Notes: generated by a model from the letters alone, not told the origin. 64,000 nt of DNA from Mycoplasma crocodyli MP145 (GCF_000025845.1 NC_014014.1:638807-702806), one strand, 5' to 3'; shown: positions 23,676-34,636, counted from the first letter of the stretch. Numbers and translations are program-made.

Positions 23676-23710
23676 GAAAATCTCTTTGGTTAAACCAATG
23701 AGATTTTTAA
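23676..23710 (+). terminator. Terminator after gap
   Basis: AAAATCTC / GAGATTTT with an inner TTGGT-TAA-ACCAA stem, followed by T-rich sequence. Confidence 0.85.
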
Positions 23711-23743
23711 TTTTCTGTTTCAAAAACAAAATACAAATTGTAT

Positions 23744-23790
23744 TAAAAAATACTAAACCACTTTGTACATAGTATATTTAGTATTTTTTA
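23744..23790. terminator. Possible second, bidirectional terminator
   Basis: A 13-bp inverted repeat AAAAAATACTAAA / TTTAGTATTTTTT with a 19-nt loop lies between convergent gap and tdk. On the minus strand it is about 40 nt after the tdk stop. Confidence 0.5.
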
Positions 23791-23828
23791 AATATAAACA
23801 TAAGTAATAATTTTAACTAATTTTTTTA

Positions 23829-24392
23829 TTATCTTTTAGACATTCCTTGCTTATAACAATGTCAACATCTAGCTTCATATTCAGAATCACCAAGAACATT
23901 TAGTTCATTAGATTTTATCTTTCTATATGTAAAGCTTGCTGAGGAATGGCATTTGAAGCAAACTGCTTTAAGTTTAAGTATTTCATCACTTAAAGCCATA
24001 ATTATAGGAACAACACCAAATGGTCTAGCCATAAAATCCATATCTAAACCACTTACTATTATTCTTATACCTCTTGTTCTTAACTCTTGAATAACTTCTA
24101 CTATTCCTTCATCAAAAAAGTTTAATTCATCTATTGCTACAGCTTTGTATGAATTATCAATCAATGATAATATTTCACTTGAATCATTTACTGAAATAGC
24201 TTTTATTTCTTTTCCATTTCTGCTTACTATTGATGTTTCTTTAAATCTCGTATCAAAAGCTGGCTTTATTATCAATGTTTTAATTTGAGCAATACTTAAG
24301 ATATTTATCCTCTTAAGTAATTCCTCACTTTTACCAGAAAACATCGGCCCTGTAATCACTTCAATTGTTCCTTCGTTATACTTCAAAAACAT
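23829..24392 (-). CDS. tdk: Thymidine kinase
   Basis: Tdk phosphorylates thymidine to dTMP in nucleoside salvage. The 187-residue protein has the P-loop T-G-P-M-F-S-G-K-S-E-E-L near residue 14, A-I-D-E-L-N-F-F-D near 90, and a C-terminal zinc site of two C-x-x-C pairs (C-F-K-C near 147 and C-W-H-C near 179). The Trp in the last pair is TGA, so the gene extends to TAA at 23829. I chose the ATG at 24392 because GGAGG lies 5 nt upstream; the in-frame ATG at 24404 overlaps that site. Confidence 0.95.
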
Positions 24393-24465
24393 AAAAACCT
24401 CCAAAATACATTTTTTATTTTATAGAATAATAAAAACTAAAAATTAAATATGGAATTTATTTTAA

Positions 24466-24484
24466 AATGTGGAATTTCCACATT
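24466..24484. repeat. Perfect 19-bp palindrome, operator-like
   Basis: AATGTGGAA-T-TTCCACATT lies between tdk (-) and the restriction genes (+), 68 nt before the endonuclease start and 74 nt from the tdk start. It is too far from a T-run to be a terminator and is not next to a gene end. It looks like a dimeric repressor site; arms TGGAA/TTCCA recur upstream of adh. Confidence 0.5.
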
Positions 24485-24551
24485 CAAAAATAGTATTTAA
24501 TAAATATTAGATATAAGATAAATAAAAAATAAGGTAAAATTACAAATATAT

Positions 24552-25373
24552 ATGAAGACAAAAGTGGAATATAGTATTTTTAAAGAAATTTATAAAAAAA
24601 AAATAGGTAGTCAAGATGATTTTTATGTTGATTTATTAATCAAAATGATTAAAAATCCAAATAGATTTATATCAATTTTTAGAGCTTCATCAATAAAAAT
24701 GAAAATTATTCAATTCATTACGCAAAGCAACGAGATAAAATTTGGTGACTTCTTAGAAGAAATTATTAAATTATATTTAGAATATTTGGGCTTCGAGCAA
24801 ATAAATTCTAAAATTAAAAATGATGAAAATCAAAGATTTAATATAGATCAAATTTTTATAAAAAAAAATATTATTTATATTACAGAACAAAAAGTAAGAG
24901 ATGATCACGATAGTACTAAAAAAGTAGGACAGTTTGATAATTTTATTGAAAAAATAAAAATAATTAACAATTTATATCCAAACTATACTATAAAAGCCTA
25001 TATGTGATTTATAGATGAAAATCAAATTAAAAACAAAAGATATTATGAAAACAAAATTAATAAAATAAGCCTGAAAAATGTAAAAATTGCTTTAGTTTAT
25101 GGTAAAGATTATTTTTTACAAATATGTCCTGAAGTTGAAATATGAAATGATTTAATAAATAATTTAAAACATTTAAAAAATGAAATATCTCATAATTTAG
25201 AGATACCTGACTTTGATAATGACAACATAATTTATGAAGCACTTTTAAACCTTCCAAAAAAACTATGAGATAAATTAAATTCAAACAATGTAGAAATGTC
25301 AATTCTTAGAGATAATTTATTTCAGTCAAAACACAATTTAAATAAAGCTAAAAAAATGAGGGGAGATAAATAA
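24552..25373 (+). CDS. Type II restriction endonuclease, HinfI-like (predicted GANTC)
   Basis: A 273-residue protein. A PD-(D/E)xK-type active site is visible near residues 98-116: I-D-Q-I-F...I-I-Y-I-T-E-Q-K-V-R-D-D-H-D-S, with D and E-x-K separated by about 14 residues on two strands, followed by G-Q as in HinfI-type enzymes. The partner methylase one base downstream is clearly HinfI-like, from which I infer the target GANTC. A tract of ten A (24594-24603) lies in codons 15-18. Three Trp codons are TGA, so the gene is adapted to this code. No Shine-Dalgarno is obvious; a TAAAAT lies at 24534-24539, so it may be near-leaderless. Confidence 0.75.
24594..24603 (+). repeat. A10 homopolymer within the endonuclease gene
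   Basis: Ten consecutive A in codons 15-18 of the restriction gene; loss or gain of one base would truncate the protein early. Confidence 0.6.
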
Positions 25374-25374
25374 A

Positions 25375-26502
25375 ATGGAATTAAAAAACATTTTAATTAA
25401 TGACGATTCTATAGAATATATGAAGTCATTAGATGAAAATTCTATTGATTTAATTTTTGCTGACCCTCCTTATTGGATGCGGACAACAGGAACCTTAAAA
25501 AGAGTAGAAGGTACAAATTTTGATGGTTGTAATGATGAATGGGATAAATTTAATTCACTTAAAGATTATAAAGAGTTTACAAAAAAATGATTAATAGAAT
25601 GTAAAAGAATACTTAAAAAAGATGGTTCAATATTTGTCATAGGTGGTATGCAATGTATTTATACAATTGGTGCGATTATGCAAGAATTAGATTTTTGACT
25701 TATAAATGATATCATATGACACAAGTCGAACCCTACTCCTAATTTTAAGGGCACAAGATTAAATAATTCACACGAAACAATAATTTGAGCTGCAAAGTCA
25801 ATAAAATCAAAAGTTACATTTAACTATAAGACAGCCAAAGAATTAAATAACGAAAATATTGAAATTTCTAAATTTACAAAAGGAGAAAGAAAACAAATGG
25901 GTTCAGTTTGAAAATTTCCAATATGTAGCGGATTAGAAAGATTAAAGGATGAAGAATATAATAAATTACACTCCACTCAAAAACCTGAAGCACTTTTATA
26001 TAGAATAATAGCAATAAGTTCAAAGATTGGAGATACAATTTTAGATCCTTTTGCCGGAACAATGACAACAGGTGCAATGGCAAAAAAAATGGGAAGAAAC
26101 TGCATAATGATCGAAAAAGATTTAAAATATTTTACTCACGGGAAAAAGAGAGTTGATTTTACAAAAATGCTAATAGGTGATATAGAAAAATCAATTTTTG
26201 ATAATAAACCAACAAAAGTACATTTTAAGGATTTGATAAGTAAAAACTATTTAAAAGTTGGAGATAAATTCACTAATCTATCTAATGATGACTATGCAAC
26301 ATTAAGAGATGATGGAAAATTGTATTATAACAACGAGGTACTAGATATTCATACTTGCGCAGCAAAATTTGCTAATAAAAATGCCGATCGAATTAATGGA
26401 TTTGATTATTGATATGTGGTGAGAAACAATCACTTAGTATTTTTAAATGATATAAGAGAAAAAGCAAGAAAAGACATTGAAAAATTAAGTGAAAATACTT
26501 AG
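25375..26502 (+). CDS. DNA adenine N6-methyltransferase, M.HinfI-like (predicted GANTC)
   Basis: A 375-residue beta-class methylase: catalytic motif IV D-P-P-Y (FADPPYWMRT) near residue 34 precedes the AdoMet motif I D-P-F-A-G-T-M-T-T-G-A near 222. Stretches that I recall from M.HinfI are kept: F-A-D-P-P-Y, D-E-W-D-K-F, N-P-T-P-N-F-K-G-T-R-L-N-N-S-H-E-T, H-S-T-Q-K-P-E-A-L-L-Y. The C-terminal domain (L-I-S-K-N-Y-L-K-V-G..., near 285-370) is the extension seen in HinfI/CcrM-type enzymes. It starts 1 nt after the endonuclease stop. Trp is encoded by both TGG (two near the start) and TGA. Confidence 0.9.
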
Positions 26503-26695
26503 TTTTTTTAAAGAAAAATCAATTTTGTTTTTTTACAAAAGATGTTAAAATAAATAGGCATATAACAGCAGTATTTTATAAGTAGTAAAAATTTAATATT
26601 TCTTTAGATTTGTAAGTAGCTTAGCTGTAATGTGAAAACATTAAAGTTAAATTTTCTATTAAGAAAAATACCCTTTTTATGCAGAAAGAGGAAAC
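26503..26695 (+). other. rpsD leader region
   Basis: 193 nt without a coding frame before rpsD. It contains short complementary blocks (AAGTAGC/AGCTGTAATG area, 26610-26640). Leaders of rpsD in Bacillales bind S4 for autoregulation; I cannot fold this one to that model, so a regulatory role is only suggested by length and position. Confidence 0.3.
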
Positions 26696-27295
26696 ATGGC
26701 AAGATATACAGGTCCTGTGTTTAAAAAATCTCGTCGTTTAGGTTTCTCAATTCTTGAAACTGGTAAAGAATTTGCCAAAGGTAAGAAAAGAACCTATGCA
26801 CCTGGACAACACGGAAACAAAAGAGTTAAACTATCTGATTATGGTTTACACTTATATGAAAAACAAAAAATTAAATATGTTTTTGGAATCAGTGAAAAGC
26901 AATTGCAAAAATCATATATCAAAGCAACAAAAATTAAAGGTATTACAGGTACAAACTTACTTCAAGTTTTAGAAAGTCGTTTAGACAATCTAGTTTATAG
27001 AGCAGGATTTGCTCAAACAAGAAGACAAGCACGTCAATTAGTAAACCACAACCACTTTTTAGTAGATGGAAAGAAAGCAGATATTCCTTCAATGTCTATT
27101 AAAATTGGTTCAACAATTACACTAAAAGAAAAATCACAAAAGAATATTCAAATCACAGATGCATTAGCAAACAAAGCAGCATCACCTTGATTAACAAGAA
27201 AAGACTTCAACTTCAAATTCGATAGATTACCAGAAAGAAATGAAATGCATTCAGAAATCAAAGATGCATTAATTGTTGAGTACTACGCAAAATAG
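26696..27295 (+). CDS. rpsD: 30S ribosomal protein S4
   Basis: S4 is a primary 16S rRNA binder that nucleates the small-subunit body. The 199-residue protein starts [19 protein letters not shown], has Y-A-P-G-Q-H-G near residue 36, the S4 RNA-binding fold [14 protein letters not shown] near 95 with R-Q-A-R-Q-L-V-N-H, and ends with the conserved R-x-D-F...L-P-E-R-N-E-M...L-I-V-E-Y-Y. One Trp is TGA. A GAGG site precedes the ATG. Confidence 0.97.
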
Positions 27296-27310
27296 TAAGT
27301 AAGGATAAGT

Positions 27311-27520
27311 ATGAAAAAAAATATTCACCCACAATATCATGTAGTTCAAGCTACATGTTCAACATGTCAAAATAAATTTGAATTTGGTTCAACGAAAAAA
27401 CAATTTAGTGTAGATGTTTGTTCAGGTTGTCATCCTATTTATACAGGAAACAAAGCACAAGTTAAAGCAACTGGAAGAGTTGATAGATTTAACAAGAGAC
27501 TTGAAAAGAAAAACAAATAA
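27311..27520 (+). CDS. rpmE: 50S ribosomal protein L31 (zinc-binding form)
   Basis: A 69-residue L31 beginning MKKNIHPQYH. It has two C-x-x-C pairs (C-S-T-C near 16, C-S-G-C near 37), the zinc-containing C+ type, followed by H-P-x-Y-T-G. It lies 15 nt after rpsD with a weak AAGGA site, so it is co-transcribed. Confidence 0.96.
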   Translation: MKKNIHPQYHVVQATCSTCQNKFEFGSTKKQFSVDVCSGCHPIYTGNKAQVKATGRVDRFNKRLEKKNK

Positions 27521-27524
27521 TTTA

Positions 27525-27553
27525 AAAAATGCTAATGAATTTAGCATTTTTTT
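27525..27553 (+). terminator. Terminator after rpmE
   Basis: AAAATGCTAA / TTAGCATTTT with a 5-nt loop, then T-rich sequence; it can also act for tpx on the other strand. Confidence 0.85.
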
Positions 27554-27578
27554 ATACACTTTTTAAATCTTTAAATAA

Positions 27579-28079
27579 TTATTTACTTATTTTTTCCATC
27601 GCTTCAACTAATCTTTCAAAATCAATGTTTTCACGTATTTGTTTATTAATTTGTTTATACACAACTTTGTTATCCTTATCCAAAATAAATACACTTCTGT
27701 TCATTAATTGTAATTCATTAACTAATAAGTTTGTTTCTTTAGAAACTTTTTTATCTAAATAATCAGAAAACATTTGTATTTCTCCAACTTGATGTTCAGT
27801 TAAATACGAAGCTAATGCTGTAGGTAAATCAAGAGAGAATGAAACATAGTTAAATTCTGCATATTCCTTTGAAATTTCTGCAAGTCTTAAAATTTGTAAA
27901 TCACAAACTCTTGTGTCTATTGAAGGAAGAGTTGTAAAAACAGTATAATCGTTTTTAAGAACTGGTTTACTCTCGTCAAATGTACCCGCCTTTACTCCTC
28001 TTAAATTAATAACCGTTCCAAGTTTTACTTCGTCCCCATTGCTTGTAACTTCTCTTTCTCCAAATAATAATTTTTTCAT
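27579..28079 (-). CDS. tpx: Thiol peroxidase, Tpx type
   Basis: Tpx reduces peroxides at a reactive cysteine. The 166-residue protein has the Tpx active-site pattern T-T-L-P-S-I-D-T-R-V-C with peroxidatic Cys59 and the following S-x-D-L-P-T-A. Classical Tpx has a second (resolving) cysteine about 35 residues on; here the position has no Cys and Cys59 is the only cysteine, so it must use a 1-Cys mechanism with an external thiol. ATG 28079 was chosen because AAGGAG lies upstream; an in-frame upstream extension is hydrophobic and unlike the family. Confidence 0.9.
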   Translation of the reverse strand: MKKLLFGEREVTSNGDEVKLGTVINLRGVKAGTFDESKPVLKNDYTVFTTLPSIDTRVCDLQILRLAEISKEYAEFNYVSFSLDLPTALASYLTEHQVGEIQMFSDYLDKKVSKETNLLVNELQLMNRSVFILDKDNKVVYKQINKQIRENIDFERLVEAMEKISK

Positions 28080-28166
28080 ATTGATGCTCCTTTTAATTAT
28101 ATATTGTTGATAATATAATACCAAAAGTATTAAAAAAGTGCTTAAAAAAACCAAAAAAAGATTTTT

Positions 28167-28970
28167 TTAGTTTTTAATAACATTAACAAAAAGGCTATCT
28201 ATAAATTCAAATCCTAGCTTTTCATATATTATCTTTGCTACAGGATTATCGAAAAATAAAATCGGTTTTAATTTCTTAATTTCTATTATGTGTTTGCACA
28301 AATTATATACGCAATCACTTGCATAATTTTTTTGTCTATATTCTTCAAGGCAAAAAACTCCGCCAATACTTGCTACCTTATCTGTTCAAGAATCACAAGA
28401 TGCAGCAGCCACAACTTTGTCATCTTGTTCTATATAATATGAAAAAAATGTTTTATTTTTAAACTTTTCTTTATAAGCAATTATTTCATTTTCGACCTTA
28501 TTTCCCATAAAAGCAAACTCTTTAATTTTTGATTTTGAAATAAGTAGCTTTTCGATTTTTTCTTCCAAAATTAACTTAGATTTTGAAAATAACTTATCAG
28601 GAAGTTTCTTCATAACCAAAATATCTTCTTTTTTAATTAATATGCTTATTTTAACTTCTTGAGTATATTTAATAAACTCATTTTGACTAAATGAATCATG
28701 ACAAATTACATTTAAAATGTGATGATGTTTTAATAATTTATTTATTGACTTTGTGTCAAATTGTGCTGTGGTATAGATTAATAAGGTGTTATAATATACA
28801 AAATATATTGTATCTATAACATTGTTTAGACCTTCATAATATAGAAAAGAATGGGCATGATTCTTTTTTCAATATAACTCTATGTCTCCAATAATGAAAA
28901 AGTTGTTATATGGTTTTTCATTTGCTTTTTTAATGATCAAATCAATATTTTCCGAAGTCGCTTTTTTCAT
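28167..28970 (-). CDS. GNAT-family acetyltransferase
   Basis: A 267-residue protein whose C-terminal third matches the GNAT fold: V-V-A-A-A-S-C-D-S strand, then I-G-G-V-F-C-L-E-E-Y-R-Q-K-N-Y-A, the acetyl-CoA binding motif A (R/Q-x-x-G/N-x-A), and P-I-L-F-F-D-N-P-V-A-K-I-I-Y-E-K-L-G-F-E near the end. The N-terminal part (1-~150) is unassigned, so the substrate is unknown. Trp codons are TGA. There is no ribosome site; TATAAT 6 nt upstream indicates a leaderless mRNA. Confidence 0.8.
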
Positions 28971-28982
28971 GCACTTATTATA
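28971..28982 (-). promoter_or_regulatory. -10 element of a leaderless promoter (GNAT gene)
   Basis: TATAAT on the minus strand (28977-28982), then 6 nt, then ATG. Confidence 0.6.
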
Positions 28983-29123
28983 TCAATTTGCTTACTTAAA
29001 ATAAATAAAAATATATAATTGATTAGCATAAGTTAGAATGAATAATTAACATTTTTTTTAAAAGAAAAGATACAAATTTAAGAATCTAAATTTAATGCAA
29101 AAGAAATTATAATTGGAGATAAA

Positions 29124-31502
29124 ATGAAGAAAACTGTTTACGATACAGAACTATACATCGAAAAACTTGATGCTTGGTTTAGAGCAGCAAATTATTTGTC
29201 TGTTGGACAAATGTATTTAAGAAATAATCCATTACTTAGAAATAAAATTACTAAGGATGATGTTAAAGTTTACCCTATTGGTCACTGAGGAACAATACCT
29301 GGTCAAAACTTTGCATATGCTCATTTAAATAGAGTAATTAATAAATATGATCTTAATATGTTTTATATTGAAGGGCCAGGACACGGTGGACAAGTTATGA
29401 CATCTAACTCATATTTAGATGGTTCATATACTGAATTATTCCCCCATGTAACACAAGACCTAGATGGAATGAAACACTTATTTAAATATTTCTCATTCCC
29501 TGGTGGAACAGCATCACATGCTGCTCCTGAAACTCCAGGATCAATACATGAAGGTGGTGAATTAGGTTATTCATTATCACATGCAACAGGAGCAATATTA
29601 GATAACCCTAATGTCATTGCTGCTACAATAGTTGGAGATGGTGAATCAGAAACTGGGCCGCTCGCTGCTGGTTGATTCTCAAATTCATTCATTAACCCTG
29701 TTAATGATGGAGCTGTTTTACCAATACTTCACTTAAATGGTGGAAAAATTTCTAACCCTACAATTTTATGTAGAAAATCTAATGAAGAATTAACTAATTA
29801 CTTTTTAGGAATGGGTTGAGAAGCTATTTTTGTTGAAGGTGAAGATGTTCAAAAAATGCATAAATTAATGGCAACTAAATTAGATTATGCTATTGAAAGA
29901 ATTCTATCAATTCAAAAAGAAGCTAGAAAAGGTAAGGCTGAAGAAGCTACAAGACCATTGTGACCAATGATTGTTCTAAGAACACCAAAAGGTTGAACTG
30001 GACCTCAAAAATGAAACAGTGACCAAATAGTAGGAAGTTTTAGAGCACACCAAGTTCCAATTCCTGTTAACTCAGAAAATATGACACATATTGATGCATT
30101 AGTTGATTGACTTAAATCATATAATGTTGATAATTTGTTTGATAAAAAAGGTAAATTAGTTCCTGAAATTGCTGAAATAGCACCAGTTGGTGATAGAAGA
30201 ATGGGAATGAATCCTGTTACAAACGGTGGATTAAATCCTAGAAATCTTGCATTACCAAATTGACAAGACTTTGCACTTAATTTAGAAAAACCAGGAGCAA
30301 AAATTGCGCAAGACATGGTTGAATTAGGTTCATACTTTGCTAAAGTTATGGAAATGAATAAAGATAACTTTAGACTTTTTGGTCCTGATGAAACAAAATC
30401 AAACCGTCTATTTAATGTATTTAAAGTTACAAGCCGTCAATGATTAGAACCTATTAATCCACTTTTTGATGAAGCTCTTTCACCAGCAGGTAGAGTTATT
30501 GATTCGCAACTTTCAGAACACCAAGCAGAAGGATTTTTAGAAGGTTATGTTTTAACTGGAAGACATGGTGTTTTTGCTAGTTATGAATCATTTTTAAGAG
30601 TTGTTGATTCAATGTTAACACAACACATGAAATGATTAAAGAAAGCAAATGATGTTTCATGAAGAAATGATTATCCTTCATTGAATGTTATTGCAACATC
30701 AACAGCTTTCCAACAAGATCATAATGGTTATACACATCAAGATCCAGGACTTATTGGACATTTAGCTGATAAAACACCGGAATTGATTAGACAATACTTA
30801 CCAGCTGATACAAATACTTTATTAGCTGTTATGGATAAATCATTAACAGAAAGAAACGTAATCAATCATATTATAGCTTCAAAACAACCTAGAGAACAAT
30901 TCTATTCAGCAAAAGAAGCTGCAGAATTAGTTGAAAAAGGTTTAAAAGTAATCAAATGAGCTTCAACAGTCGAAGGAAATGATGAACCAGATTTAGTTGT
31001 TGCAGCCGCTGGAACAGAACCTAACTTAGAAGCGTTAGCAGCAATTACAATTCTTAACAAAGAATTCCCTAAACTAAAAATTAGATTTGTTAATGTTGTT
31101 GATTTAATGAAATTAAGACACCCATCAATTGACCCGAGAGGAATAACTGATAAAGAATTTGATAAAATCTTTACAAAAGATAAACCAGTTCTATTCGCTT
31201 TCCATGGATATGAAGGAATATTAAGAGATATATTCTTTAAACGTAATAACCATAATTTAATTGCACATGGTTATAGAGAAAATGGTGATATTACAACATC
31301 ATTTGATATTCGTCAATTAAGTCATATGGACAGATTCCATATGGCAGCAAGCGCTGCTGTTGCCGCTCTTGGTAAGAAAGCAAATGCTTTTGAAACAAAA
31401 ATGCTTGAAACAATTGATTTCCATACAAAATATATTCGTGAATACGGAACAGACATTCCTGAAGTCAAAGAATGAAAATGAAACCCATTAGTTAGAAAAT
31501 AA
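29124..31502 (+). CDS. xfp: Phosphoketolase (xylulose-5-P / fructose-6-P)
   Basis: Xfp uses thiamine diphosphate to split xylulose-5-phosphate (and often fructose-6-phosphate) with phosphate, giving acetyl phosphate and an aldose phosphate. The 792-residue protein has normal length. Signatures: [21 protein letters not shown] near residue 50, EGPGHGGQ near 78, [14 protein letters not shown] near 145, the ThDP/Mg motif [18 protein letters not shown] near 172, [12 protein letters not shown] near 525 and [11 protein letters not shown] near the end. Many Trp codons are TGA. A GGAGA site precedes the ATG. It links the pentose-phosphate pool made by the Tkt in this window to acetate and ATP. Confidence 0.97.
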
Positions 31503-31515
31503 TGTTCGATTTATA

Positions 31516-31548
31516 CAAAAAAGAGAAGCTTTGGCTCTCTTTTTTTGA
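31516..31548 (+). terminator. Terminator after xfp
   Basis: AAAGAG-A-AGC / GCT-CTCTTT with a TTTG loop and one bulged A, then T7. Confidence 0.85.
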
Positions 31549-31578
31549 TATAATAAATTCGGTTTAGAGGTAGAATTT

Positions 31579-32745
31579 ATGAATAAAAAAATCAAAATTA
31601 TAGGTGCAGGAGTTTCTGGTTGCACCATGGCAAACTTACTTGCAGAAAAAGGATATGAAATAGAATTATATGAACAAAAAAGTCATATTGGTGGAAATTG
31701 CTATGATTTAAAAAGCAAAAAAGGTAATCTTTATCATCTTTATGGACCTCATATTTTTCATACAAAAAATAATGATGTAGCTAATTATATAAAAAAATTT
31801 GCTGACTTTAATGAATATATAAATAAACCCGTTTCTAGAGTAAATAAAAAGTATATTAATTTACCTGTTTCATTAGAAAGCATAAAACAAATTGATCCAA
31901 TTAACTATAAGGAAATTACAGATAAACTATTAAAATGTTTTCCTAATAAAACAGAGGTGCCAGTATATGAACTAAATGCATTAGAAGAACTAAAACGAGA
32001 CAAAAAAATAAGTAAAATTATTAGTTGAATTTATTTAAATATTTATGCTAAATACACATCTAAAATGTGGGGAATTGAAATTGAAAATATTGACAAATCT
32101 GTTCTAAACAGAGTTAAAATACTACTTACAAATGAGCATAATTATTTTCCTGGTGCTATATTACAAGGTTTGCCAATTGGGGGATATACCAAGATGCTTC
32201 ATAAAATGATTGATAATAAAAATATTAAGTTGTTTATAAACACCGATGCTCTTAAAAAATTATCTTTAAGAGAAGGTAAAACATTTTGAGATAATAAAGA
32301 ATACGAAGGGTTAATAATCTACACAGGACAAATTGAAAAACTTATAGATTTTAAATTTGGTTCTTTACCATATAGGTCATTATATTTTAAATTTTTAGAA
32401 TTCAACAAACCGGAATATCAAAATTTCACAATAATAAACAAGCCACTTGATAAGAAAATAACAAGAACCGTTGAGTATAATAAAATGACTTTAATTAAAA
32501 ATAATTCAACAATTATTTCGCACGAATATCCTGGTGAGTATAATATCGAATCAAATAAGTGAAGTATTCCATATTATCCTATACAACAGATTGATAATAT
32601 AAATTTATACAATAAATATAAAGAAGAAATTTCAAAGTATAGTAACATTTTATTGCTTGGTAGATTAGCACAGTATAAATATCTTGATATTGACACAACA
32701 ATTGAGCAAGCATTTGAATTATTCAATGAAATACTTAAGAAATAA
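31579..32745 (+). CDS. glf: UDP-galactopyranose mutase
   Basis: Glf is an FAD enzyme that converts UDP-galactopyranose to UDP-galactofuranose, a precursor of galactofuranose polymers. The 388-residue protein begins IIGAGVSGCTMANLLAEKG (FAD Rossmann motif), then Y-E-Q-K-S-H-I-G-G-N-C-Y-D near residue 34, G-P-H-I-F-H-T near 57, and Q-G-L-P-I-G-G-Y-T near 197. The C-terminus has Y-P-I-Q, L-L-L-G-R-L-A-Q-Y-K-Y-L-D, matching the family's G-R-L-x-x-Y-x-Y-x-x-M/D end. TATAAT lies at 31549 and a GAGG site precedes the ATG. It is convergent with three glycosylation genes. Confidence 0.95.
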
Positions 32746-32751
32746 GATAAA

Positions 32752-32781
32752 TAAAAACTCCAACAGGAGTTTTAATTTTCA
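32752..32781. terminator. Bidirectional terminator between glf and the glycosyltransferase operon
   Basis: AAAACTCC-AACA-GGAGTTTT with T-rich flanks on both strands. Confidence 0.85.
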
Positions 32782-33722
32782 TAAATTTCAAATTTACATT
32801 TTGATGAATCATAAACAAACTCTAGAACATTCAACTTAAGAGCTTTTTTAATTTGTTTTTTAATTAATAATCTTGTAATTAATGTAGAGTAAGATAGAAA
32901 TTTTTGCACTTTGGAAGCTTCGAGGTAAATCTTACACTTTGAATTAAACAAATTTGATACGTATGAATGCAAAAGTAACTTTAAAAGTTGATATTCGCAT
33001 AATCCTTTTTTAATAAGTGAATTAAATGCAGCTTGCTCACCTAATTTTCTTTTTTTATTTCATTGACTTGACATTGTGTTACCAGGTCTATTGAATCAAT
33101 AAATTCCAGTAGTTTTATTAACAAAGGAAGGATTTTTTGATATTTTTAATGCTTCTAAAAAAAATGGAAAATCTTGGTATGAAACACCCTCTTCAAGATT
33201 AGATGTTTTATAAAAAATATCTGATTTAATTATTAGTGAAACGGGTATAAGTGCTGGAGAGGAATGGATTAAATTTTTGGCTTTTATAAAATATCTTGGC
33301 TTAATTGTTATTTTCATTTTTTCAAAATAAACGACAGATGTTTTCGATATAAGAAAATCATAATTTGATTTAGAATCATATTTAATCAATGTTTTAAGGA
33401 ATATATTTTTTATTTTATCATCACTATCTAAAAACATCATGTATTTCGAATTTACCAATTTATGGTCTCTTACATAATTTATGACAGATCCTCAATTTCC
33501 ATTTTTTTCTTTTTCATACAAAAAAATGTTTTTATGCATTAAAGAATATCTTTTAACAATTTCTTTTGTTTTGTCAGTAGAACAATCATCTACGACAACG
33601 ACATTGATATATTCTTCATGATTTTTATTACTTAATATGGAATTTAAAGCATCATGAATATAATCCTGAGAATTATAAGCAGGTATAATTATTGTACATA
33701 ATTTATAATCTAGATCATACAT
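32772..33722 (-). CDS. Family 2 glycosyltransferase
   Basis: A 316-residue GT2 enzyme: T-I-I-I-P-A-Y-N-S-Q-D-Y-I near residue 10, V-V-V-D-D-C-S-T-D near 45 (nucleotide-sugar site), F-L-D-S-D-D near 100 (DxD metal site), and a G-V-S-Y-Q-D-F-P-F-F near 180. No transmembrane segment is evident, so it is probably cytoplasmic or membrane-associated. Acceptor and sugar cannot be told from the sequence. It is the last gene of the synthase-galU-GT2 operon, 5 nt after the galU stop. Confidence 0.88.
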
Positions 33723-33727
33723 ATAAA

Positions 33728-34618
33728 TTACCTAATTTTTGAATGAATAAATTCATTAATTTGTTCACTGAATTGCTCGTTATCAAGTGCATAATCAATA
33801 TTAGCTTTAACAAAACCTTCTACACCTCCAAGATCATATCTGGTCCCGCTAAATTCGCAAGCAAAAACCTTTTGTTTTAACATTAATTCATCAAAACAAT
33901 CAACAAGTTGAATTTCACTTCCAACACCTGGTTTTGTTTTTAATAACAAGTCAAAAATTTCTGGGTTAAATATATATCTACCCAAAATAGCTCTACTTGA
34001 TGGTGAGTCTTCAGGTTGTGGTTTTTCAATAGCGCCAATAATTTCAAAAAATTTATTTTTTCTTTCAGAATAAATTTTGGGAGCAACTATTCCATACTTA
34101 TTCACACAATCTCAAGGCACTTTTTGAACCCCAACTATATTTTGATGACCAATTTTGTCGTAAGTATCAATAAGTTGCTTAAGTGCAGGTTTTTCACCAG
34201 CGTCTACCCTAATTAAGTCATCACCCAATATAACACCAAAAGGTTCATTACCTACTTTATTCTTGCATATTGATATTGCATGACCTAAACCTAGTTGTTT
34301 ATCTTGAATTACTATAGTGATATATTTTGATCTATTTGTTTTTTTAACAGCCTGAAGTAATTTTGTTTTATTTTTTGTTTTAAGTTCAGTTTCAAGATCT
34401 TCATTAATTTTAAAGTAGTTATCTAATTCTCTTTTTCTTTCACTTATTACTAAAATTACTTCTTCTATTCCAGACTCAATAGCTTCATCTATTAGATAAT
34501 CAATTGCCGGTCTGTTAAGAATTGGTAAAAGTTCTTTATGAATTGTTTTGGTGAGTGGAAGGAATCTAGTTCCTCAACCAGCACAAGGTATGATAACTTT
34601 TTTAATTTGTTTTTCCAT
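33728..34618 (-). CDS. galU: UTP-glucose-1-phosphate uridylyltransferase
   Basis: GalU makes UDP-glucose from UTP and glucose-1-phosphate, the start point for UDP-galactose and glucose polymers. The 296-residue protein has P-C-A-G-W-G-T-R-F-L-P-L-T-K near residue 10, K-E-L-L-P-I-L-N-R-P near 28, G-L-G-H-A-I near 103, F-G-V-I-L-G-D-D-L near 119, and G-T-R-Y-D-L-G-G-V-E-G near 255. AGGAGT lies just upstream. It sits between two GT2 glycosyltransferase genes in one operon. Confidence 0.95.
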
Positions 34619-34636
34619 TTTGGTACTCCTAAGGTA

